Shown here one piece after another: positions 56,648 to 64,000 of a stretch of DNA of 64,000 nucleotides (positions are counted from its first letter, which is position 1; each line of letters starts with the position of its first letter). The translations under genes and the position numbers were made by a program. The stretch is from assembly GCA_946122785.1 (NCBI GenBank), contig CAMGYJ010000005.1:89584547-89648546 (forward strand). The letters are read 5' to 3'. Source of the DNA: Linum tenue. Its lineage: Eukaryota; Streptophyta; Magnoliopsida; Malpighiales; Linaceae. The notes below the pieces were generated by a model. That model was not told the DNA's origin and searched no databases. It saw only the letters and a program-made list of their open reading frames with translations.

Positions 56648-58878
56648 TTTTTTATGGTTAATCAAAATTGTATTGAAGCCCGGGGAGGTGCAACTCGCAA
56701 CCTCCCTCTCAAAATATCAACGTTTTACACTCCAATAAACCTATACCAGTAAGTAATTGAAAACAAAAAAACAGAACCTATAATCCCAGCACATCATTGG
56801 CCATCTTCTGTAATTCTATTGTACTGCCTATGTATAACTTGAACTCCTGCAATATAGTGGTTGAGATTTGAGAAGGATCTGAAACTCTTCTAGCGCCATA
56901 AACTCGAGCACATCTCTCTCGCCAAACATATGCACAACACATCGTCCATAACAGGCTTCCAACCTTAGCTTTCGAGCTTGTACCCGACCATCTTTACGTC
57001 ACCCAGGCCAAATGAGAATTCCAGTCTGGGAAAAGAGGCCACCTGCAGATCTTCTTTAACACTAACTGAAAGATCTCAGTGCTATAGGAACATAAAGAGA
57101 AAAGGTGATCTCTACTTTCAAAGCCACCAGGACAAAAAACACAGCAATTCTCACCTGCCAATCCCCAACTAACAAGTTTATCTTTCGTGGTAATGCGATC
57201 CAGAACAATCAACCAAACCAGCAGACTATGCTTTGGGATAAAAGGCTTACCCCACAAAACAGTACACCACTCAACAGGAGGGGATGGAACACGAATGGAA
57301 GCCCAAACTAACTTAACAGAATACTTCATCAGTATTTGACCATCCAAAGAAAGATTATTACCTGCTCTAGTGATATGAGAGTGAGCCAATCCTCTGCATT
57401 TAAGTACTTTCTTCCATACCCATGAACTGGCTGAGCTCGCAGGAATCCCCCATATGTCACGCCCTTTAACCCTATACTTCTGGACCCAGGCAACCCACAA
57501 AGAGCCTGCCTCAGCAAGCAAATTCCACTACTGCCTTAAAACACAGGCCTTATTCCATGTCTTGAAGTCCCTGATCCCTAATCCCCCTTCTGCTTTGAGC
57601 ATAGCAACTTTAGACCAAGACACAGGTGATTTCTTCCTCCCATTCAAACCAACTCCCCACAGGAACTTGTTGCACACCTCTTCAATTGACTTCAAAACTC
57701 TCATTGGTAACATGAAGACAGCCATCTAGTACTGAAACACACTAGTGATAACAGAAGAAATCAACTGAATTCTCCCAGCATAGCTAAGAGTTTTGGCTTG
57801 CCAAGTGGTAATCCTTTTAGTTATTCTACTCACCAAGATGCTGCAATCCTGAGCTGACAATCTACCAGAAAGAAGAGGAACTTCAAGGTATTTCACTGGC
57901 AGTTCTCCCAAGGGGAACCCTGTAAGATCTGAAATCCATTTCTGCTCTTCCTTTGAGATCCCTGCACAGAACAATTGGCACTTGCCCAAATTGCATCTCA
58001 ACCCAGAAACATGATAGAATTTATCAAGTAACCTCTTTATCCCAGCAACTGCCCTGACTGAACCATTTGAAAGAACCAGAAGATCATCTGCGAAGCAGAG
58101 GTGAGTGATTCCAAGACTTTTACACCTTGGATGATAAGGGATAAGATTTAGAGAAACATCCCTATCTAACATACAAGAAAAGACCTCCATGGCAATAGTA
58201 AATAGGTAGGGGGAAAGAGGATCCCCTTGCCTTAACCCTTTACCTGCTGGGAAATAACCACAAAGTCCCCCATTGAAAGCCACACTCAGCATAGGAGTTG
58301 TGACACAAGCTTCAATCAACTTAATAAAACTCATTGGGATATTCATAGCCACCATAACCTTCAGCAGGAATTTCCAATCCACAGAATCAAATGCCTTCAT
58401 CAGATCAATCTTCAAAACACATCTAGAAGAAATAGAGGCCCTATGATAATCTTTAACCAATTCTGTTGCCATAAGTATGTTGTCACTAATAAGTCTACCT
58501 CTAACAAAAGCAGACTGGCTAACCCCAATGAGTTTAGGTAACACTAAGGAAAGCCTGTTTGCTAACAGCTTCGAGATTCCCTTGCAAACAACATTACAAC
58601 ATGATATTGGCCTAAAGTTTTTCATTCTATCCACCACTTCAAGCTTGGGAATCAGTGCTAAAATAGTAGAGTTTACCTGCCGAGGCATGATTCCAGTCTT
58701 AAAGAAATCCAAGACAGTGTCTTCAACAGACTTTCCAACCACATTCCAGTCCATTTTAAAAAACTCAGTTGTGTATCCATCTGGCCCTGGAGCCTTATCA
58801 TTTCCCATAGCCATAAAAACTGATTTAATTTCCTCTCTTGTAACAGGGGATGTTAATATGTGAGCATCACCCTCTCCA
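56648..58878 (-). mobile_element. LINE copy E (L1-type), 5'-truncated, with 17-bp target duplication
   Basis: AGTTTTCTGCAGATTTT occurs at 56631-56647 and 58879-58895. The T-run after the left copy is the poly(A) tail in reverse. The element is 2.23 kb: only the later part of RT onward was inserted. Confidence 0.92.
56994..58814 (-). pseudogene. ORF2 remnant of LINE E: reverse transcriptase and zf-RVT
   Basis: RT reads NDKAPGPDGYTTEFFKMDW, LALIPKLEVVDRMKNFRPIS, GVSQSAFVRGRLISDNI, GLRQGDPLSPYLFTIAMEV and the catalytic FADD near 58085. A TAG at 57726 stands in a conserved Y-W-M context and another at about 57525. After it LLAEAGSLWVAWV and a zf-RVT domain (WGKPFIPKHSLLVWLIVLDR, CCVFCPGGFESRDHLF) follow to 56994. 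Only two stops over 600 codons, so it is fairly young. No RNase H domain is seen. Confidence 0.88.
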
Positions 58879-58895
58879 AGTTTTCTGCAGATTTT

Positions 58896-60822
58896 GGACA
58901 GCAGAAAATCAAGAATTAATCCACAATTTCGTACTAACGATGATCAGCTCGCAGTTTCTTCATTTGACATCCAAACAACGAACCGTTTTCGCCTACAGGA
59001 CCGTAGAAACAAGGATAATTTGTAGGAGCCAATCTCTGGAATTTTAGAACTTAATTCCTGACTTGGAATTGGCTAAATTAAGGTGTGTGGGGATTAAGAG
59101 GACCTTAATTATTGCATCGTTTATTTATGCTTGATTTGCATATTTGGATGGATGGATTACTGTGGGTGATGACTTATTTGTTAATATGATGATTTGGTGA
59201 TTATTCTTGATTGTTATTGATTTTACGGTGTTAATATCGGTATTTGACAAGTTTCCCCGTAAAAACGAATAGTTGGGTTTATTGAGTCTAAAATTGATCT
59301 AAGAGATTTTTGTTTGTCTAAAATGAGGTTGGGGCAGATTGAGCAGAATATTTCACTTGAAAATGGTTTTCGTATTAAAAACTGTATAACGGTGAATTTT
59401 ACGAAAAGCTAGGTAAAAACGTGTTTTATTTATCTTTAAGATTTGGATCACTTCAAAATGGTAAGTATGGATTGTTAAATGGGTTGTGGTCTGAAAAGGG
59501 TAAATTAGATAGTTGGTGGAGTTTTTATCTTTAAAACGGTAAAAATGAGCTTAATACGAGATTTGCGATAAATACCGAGTGTAATATTATTTTCATGGTT
59601 TGGAGCTGTTGAAAAATATAGAAACTGGACAGACCTGTTTTAGGATGATAAATGGAGGTTCTTGTATTTTTGGGAGATTTTTGGATTTACCGTTTTGTTG
59701 GAATTTAAGTTACCGTAAAATAATGGTTAATACGGGATTTTTTATATTTTATTGTCTAAATTGATTTTTATGACCAGAACTGGATTAAATGGATTTTTGT
59801 TTCAATAAATTCATTTACATGAATTGTGTGAGGATTTTAATGAAGGAAAGTGAATTTTGAGTTAAGGATATTTTTAACCGCAACCGGGTTATTTATAATT
59901 ATTTGCGTTGGCGCTATTTCGTGAAATTGTTGATGAATTTTGGATGAGGAATGGTGACATGGTACTGCTGAGTAGCTTTACTGGAGAATGAAATGATTTA
60001 TGTGATTCAGTATTGGATGATGAAATAGTTGTATTTTTTGAAACGTCGAGTTGATAATCGACGGGAAATATATATATGGACTGGTTAATCCGTAAGACTA
60101 CATTGATTCCGGATTGATTGTGATGGATGAGAGAAATGGAAATGGTTTGATTCGTGATCATATTAATTCACGTAGATATAGAAAGGGCTTGCAGTTAACC
60201 TCACCCCTTGAGAGTGGGTAGATTTAGCTCGCTTATGCGATTTAGTGTTGTGGTTGCATGAGCACCACAGATGAGTGTTGTGGTTAAAAACCACGGATGA
60301 GTATTGTGGTTAAAAACCACGGATTGAATGTTGTGGTTGCATGAGCACCACGGATGATGATTTGCTCGAGCGGGGGTAAGTGTATGGTGACCTTGGCGCC
60401 ATTAATAATTAACCCGAATTTTCATATCATGCATTGATTATGTGTTCGTGAAATTATGTGATTATCTTATTGGATAAATTGATTTGGTGATGATGAGTTG
60501 GTGGATTCGATAATTTGATCGGTAATTTGTATATGATGATTTAGGATGGCATCTAGAGTAATAAATTGTGATTGATTATGATTGTTTGATTAGCTGATTG
60601 CGGTCTCAAAATTAGGTCGTGGGAAAGATCCACACACACAGCTTAGTTGCTGACCCACGTCTGTTTTCAGGCTCGCAGGTGCAACTAGGATCGGACTACT
60701 GAGGCTGCCCTATCCTTCTGTACTACCATCATGAGGTAGTTTGGAACACTGTTCTGTCATGGTCACCTAGGATTTTTGCTTTGAGTGTTTGAATAATAAA
60801 CTCACATTTTGTAAAATTCAAT
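58896..60822 (+). other. Remaining body of the chromovirus-type LTR
   Basis: AT-rich sequence with no coding domain except the putative exon at 58939-59022. A possible inner LTR start (TGTAGGAGCC) is at 59031, but it is not supported by a second copy. Confidence 0.45.
60245..60357 (+). repeat. Four-unit hairpin repeat in the chromovirus-type LTR
   Basis: Units of 30, 26, 27 and 30 bp. Each has GTTGTGG-type start and a dyad core: GTGGT-TGCATGAGC-ACCAC in units 1 and 4, GTGGTT-AAA-AACCAC in units 2 and 3. Confidence 0.8.
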
Positions 60823-60978
60823 AAGTGGGTTGGGATTCGAATAATGAGTTTGTATGATAACGGTTTATGTTTGTGTTTAATTATCGGATATGATGTTTGA
60901 GATGATCGAGTTCAACCAGTAACACCTATGATTTGGCTGCGCGGTCGAACCACGGTTTCTTATGGGTGGGGTGTTACA
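60823..60978 (+). repeat. LTR tail, first copy
   Basis: AAGTGGGTTGGGATTCG to GGGGTGTTACA; nearly identical to 61914-62080 except for a short gap near 60957. Confidence 0.9.
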
Positions 60979-61018
60979 TAAATATGACAGAATGCAAAGG
61001 GAAAGAAACATAACTAAC

Positions 61019-61913
61019 CATCGGCAAAGAGCTCCTCCAAACAATCCTCGCGGACTCCGCTCAAATATAAATTAATCTTTTGAAGCATGCACGCCTCATA
61101 TTCCTCATCGAGCCCGTCGTATTTTCCTTGATCCAACTCGTATCCGAACGTGCTGCCCTTTTTCAAACAGTCGGCACCTCCACATGCTCACTCGCCCACT
61201 CCCCCGGTGTCGGCTTGACATAGAAGAAGCGCTCGAACCAGGTCTTCTTCAACTTCGGAGACCCATACACGAAGCCGTCGGGCCTCTTGTCGCGGCGCTT
61301 GATAGAGAGGCAATCGCTCGTCCTCGTGGGCTCCTTGATTTTGTAAATCTTCCGGAACAACCCATAAGTTGGCTGGATGTTAAGCCTCTTACACACGAGG
61401 CGGAGACACGAGGCGTGCATGATCACCGAAGGGGAAAGGCGCCCAACCGAGCAGTTGAGACGCATGTACAGCGTGCACAGCAGCGGGTCGATGGGGAATT
61501 TAAACCCCATCACCCAATACTCGGTGTACACCCCGAACCACCCTGGGGGGCAATTACCGACCATGCTCCGCGCGGAAGGAACCGCGTACTCCCAGCTGGG
61601 GGGCAAACCCAACCCGCGCACAATCTCAGCCACGTCAGCTCGCCCGTAGACGGACGCGTGATCGGGCCCCCGCAACAGGTTGTCATGCGGCGCTTGCTCC
61701 TCGCCCCACATCTCCGCCCAGTCTTAAATGGTGTAGACTGCGCCTACACCGCGAAGCCCAAGGCGGCTCATCGCCTCGGACACGCGCGCATCGACGTCCG
61801 CGATCCTAGACACACCAGCACAGTCGCGGTGGATTATCAACACCCTGCGAGGTCGCGTGCTTGGCTGTCCACTTCCAGATGCTACCGCATCCACATCGGA
61901 GGAGCTGAGCAGG
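61019..61913 (-). pseudogene. Tat antisense gene, exon 1, 5'-truncated
   Basis: Minus strand, open from 61913 except for a TAA near 61724 and a TGA near 61163. It has the globular N-terminal domain of plant gypsy-type transposon accessory proteins: FGVYTEYWVMGFKFPIDPLL, HASCLRLVCKRLNIQPTYG, then KTWFERFFYVKP and KKGSTFGYELDQGKYDGL. It ends EELFADG at a GTTAGT donor (61018). Joined to the exon at 35357 the frame continues LFADG-VDFSNLV. The true start is lost to the right. Confidence 0.7.
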
Positions 61914-62083
61914 AAGTGGGTTGGGATTCGAATAATGAGTTTGTATGATAACGGTTTATGTTTGTGTTTAATTATCGGATATGATGTTTGAGATGATCGA
62001 GTTCAACCAGTAACACCTATGATTTGGCTGCGCGGTCGAACCACGGGTTCAACCATAGAGATTATGGGTGGGGTGTTACAAGT

Positions 62084-62124
62084 GGTAACATACTTATAGT
62101 TCGCTGCACTATAAGTATGTTACC
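62084..62124 (+). other. Perfect 16-bp hairpin at the primer-site position
   Basis: GGTAACATACTTATAG, nine-base loop, CTATAAGTATGTTACC. It starts three bases after the LTR end, where chromoviruses usually have TGGTATCAGAGC; only TGGTA is left. Confidence 0.8.
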
Positions 62125-62271
62125 TTAACTCGTGAGGATTAGCTACCCTCAGTCGGGTGAAGGTACTCCATACTCGTATTTGCACCGAGACTTTCTGGGT
62201 GATGGGATCAATTGTGACAAAAATATTTTGAAAATGATTTTTAAAAATTTTGAGGAATTGAGAAACGATCT

Positions 62272-63147
62272 TTGGAAGGAGTTTTTGTGGAAGAACTAAA
62301 GTTTGGTTTCTTTTTCTTTCTTTGTAGTGACCGGAATAGTGTGGGCCCTCGTAATGTTCAGTTAGCACCGCTACCACCCCCCATCAGGGTGGAGTTTCCT
62401 CAGCTTAAAAAATATGGGCTGAAGGAGTTTCGAGGGGATAGTGACGACCCCCAAGAAACGGCAATGTGGTTGAAAGAGTCGCGCATTCAGTTCGATTACA
62501 TGGGATATGATGAGGAGCAGAGGCTCCAAGCAATGGTTATGCTTCTTAAAGGCCATGCCTTGACTTGGTGGGGCTCTCAGGAGGAGGGGTAGGTTTATCC
62601 TCCGCTACTGACGTACCATGATTTTATGGCTATGTTTCGGGCGATTTTCTTTCCACCGGAGTGGATATATAAGAAACAGCGGGAGTTCGATGAACTTAAG
62701 CAGGGGGAGATGTCTGTATTGTCTTACAACATCAAATTCTTCGAGTTATCGGAGTGGTGTGAGATTGAGACAGACCGAGATGGGAAGTTGGCCATTAGGT
62801 TCCTTCGCGGTCTCCGATACACCATCCAGGAGGGAGTCTCCTCAACTGACATGGTAAGCCTGAATGCCATTAAACAGGCTGCCCTGAGGAAAGAGAACCT
62901 GGAGAAGGCCAAGAAGGAATCCTGGAAGGACAGTGCCCACAACTCGCCCGAGCACCAGCACCGTCAGTGGGATCTGTTCAGGGCCCGAGAACCCCATCGG
63001 CGGGAGTTTCCAAGGGAGCAGCAAGGCAGGGAGGACGTCCTAGATCTCGAGGACCTGGAGCTAACTCCTATCCACAGGGTGGACCGAGTCAGCAACCCAT
63101 GGGACGGGGAGCAGGAAGCCAGAATCAGGCGAGACTACGCGCTTTGA
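62272..63147 (+). pseudogene. gag of the truncated chromovirus
   Basis: FPQLKKYGLKEFRGDSDDPQ, ARIQFDYM-like SRIQFDYMGYDEEQRLQAMV, ALTWWGSQ, then a TAG at 62590, then IFFPPEWIYKKQREFDELKQ and KLAIRFLRGLRYTIQEGVSS. The Arg/Gln-rich C-terminus needs two one-base shifts near 63000-63060 to join the next frame. I see no CCHC knuckle. Confidence 0.8.
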
Positions 63148-64000
63148 CTAGAGATGCAGCGGAGGCCGCTACTGATGTTGTCACTGGTATGATAACTTGC
63201 TTTGGACATGCTCTATATGCCTTGTTTGACACTGGCTCTTCGCATTCCTTTATGTCCGAGAAATGTGCTAGTAACATGCATATCGTATCAACCGAGCTGA
63301 CTACCCGATGGGGTGTGAAAACACCATTGGGTACTTCGGTGGTAGTTAATCGCGTGATACGCGATTGTGATGTTGTGATGGGAGGAGTAGCATTGAAGGC
63401 AGAGCTGATGATTTTGCCTTTCAATGAGTTCGATGTGATTCTTGGAATGGATTGGTTATCCAGTCACGACGCAGTGATGGATTGCCAAAAGAAGGAAATA
63501 CGCTTGTCTGGAGATGATGGTAAACATAAGATATTCCAAGGGTTGAGAAGACAGAAGTCAACTCCGATGGGTATCATCTCGGCGATGGAGATGTATGTGT
63601 TGCTAAGGGAAGGGTGTCAAGCCTTTCTTGTGCAAGTTGAGGTGACTAAAGAAGAGAAGTTGGAGGAAGTACGAGTTGTAAATGAATACCAGGATGTGTT
63701 TCCAGAAGACCTTCCTGGGGGGCCAATCAAACGGGAGGTGGATTTTAACATCGAGTTAGTACCTGGAACTGCTCCCATATCTATCCCACCGTATCGGATG
63801 TCACCAATCGAATTGAAGGAGATAAAGGAACAGTTGCAGGAACTCTTGGACAAAGGGTTCATCCGACCTAGTATATCACCTTGGGGAGCACGTGTTCTAT
63901 TTGTGAAAAAGAAGGATAGGTCCATGCGAATGTGCATTGACTATCGGAGGCTAAAAAAGGCGACGGTTAAGAATCGTTATCCACTTCCTCGAATTGATGA
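63135..64000 (+). CDS. Protease and start of reverse transcriptase of the truncated chromovirus, partial
   Basis: One frame is open from 63135 to the window end with no stop. Protease: [20 protein letters not shown] (active site DTG near 63230) and [22 protein letters not shown] start: [60 protein letters not shown] and [20 protein letters not shown]. Catalytic RT residues lie beyond base 64000. It reads LF where most relatives have VF, otherwise standard. This frame is better preserved than the gag in front of it. Confidence 0.88.

Larger units (their letters stand above)
35391..60978 (+). mobile_element. Chromovirus-type LTR element or solo LTR, heavily invaded
   Basis: Left end TGTAACATCC and right end GGGGTGTTACA are the inverted termini of chromovirus LTRs. 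TAAAT flanks both ends (35386-35390 and 60979-60983). Its own sequence is 35391-35695, 56124-56647 and 58896-60978, about 2.9 kb. Its last 156 bp recur at 61914-62080, where a chromovirus gag-pol follows, which confirms the family. It could be one long solo LTR, or a deleted element with two LTRs around a captured gene fragment (about 56425-59030); I cannot find a second LTR start with certainty. Confidence 0.65.
27969..61913 (+). mobile_element. Tat-lineage Ty3/gypsy element, invaded and 3'-truncated
   Basis: The element's own sequence is 27969-35390 plus 60979-61913; all between is inserted DNA. The order is 5' LTR, tRNA-Lys-type primer site, gag, protease, RT, RNase H, second (archaeal-type) RNase H, integrase, then a spliced gene on the opposite strand. 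The double RNase H and the antisense gene are hallmarks of the Tat branch. The 3' LTR and the beginning of the antisense gene are missing: the sequence stops at 61913 where a chromovirus LTR tail begins. All coding parts carry stops or frameshifts. Confidence 0.8.
61914..64000 (+). mobile_element. 5'-truncated chromovirus (Tekay/Del-like) running off the window
   Basis: It begins with only the last 167 bp of an LTR (61914-62080) of the same family as 60823-60978, then a hairpin at the expected primer-site position, gag, and protease-RT. The DTGSS protease and ILGMDWL block fit the chromovirus branch. Everything right of base 64000 is unseen. Confidence 0.8.

Noticed and set aside
60245..60357. 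Regular short repeats with hairpins suggested a CRISPR-like array.
   Set aside because: Four contiguous units without unique spacers, in an LTR of a plant genome.
61184..61948. 254-codon plus-strand open frame.
   Set aside because: It is the complement of the Tat antisense gene exon, which has the recognisable protein on the minus strand.

Overview
The window is nuclear DNA of a flowering plant, probably a eudicot. Its genes have GT-AG introns, and it holds a symplekin gene and plant-type Ty3/gypsy elements (Athila, Tat and chromovirus lineages), LINEs and MITEs. I cannot name the species. A run of 100 N at 21535-21634 is an assembly gap. About three quarters of the sequence is transposon-derived.

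Layout. 1-3832: minus-strand 5' half of an Athila-type element (protease, gag, primer site, 5' LTR), cut by the window start. 3833-4955: unassigned DNA and a GA microsatellite. 5135-10970: two decayed minus-strand LINE copies, each carrying a PIF/Harbinger-like MITE at the same place near its 3' end. 11632-12152: a Tat-like solo LTR about 500 bp upstream of the one long host gene. 12657-21534: a symplekin (ESP4-like) gene with 15 visible exons, several apparent frameshifts, and its 3' part lost in the gap. 21840-22135: first exon of a convergent NAD(P)-binding Rossmann-fold gene, also cut at the gap. 22451-26191: two decayed plus-strand LINE fragments. 26213-27660: a pair of related repeats, one interrupted by a nearly perfect foldback MITE.

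27969-61913 is a Tat-lineage retrotransposon that has been invaded repeatedly. Its antisense gene has three exons. A chromovirus-type LTR element (35391-60978, TSD TAAAT) sits in the first intron of that gene. Inside it lies an Athila-type element (35696-56118, TSD AGCAG), and in that element's integrase lies a second, pol-less Athila-type element (41365-49496, TSD GGTAT). A 5'-truncated LINE (56648-58878, 17-bp TSD) also entered the chromovirus-type element. 61914-64000 is a 5'-truncated chromovirus whose protease/RT frame is open to the window end.

The most interesting signals are non-coding and lie in the Athila-type elements. One is a hairpin present four times, with an invariant internal loop (TAGTCCACTGTC) and compensatory stem changes. 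Another is a set of dyad-symmetric modules in the LTRs of three subfamilies, where the words differ completely but the architecture is kept; one subfamily repeats the set with a TATA box upstream of its extra ORF. A third is a conserved hairpin just after the pol stop. Both Athila-type elements in the nest lack essential pol sequence yet have almost identical LTR pairs, so they were probably moved by proteins from another copy.
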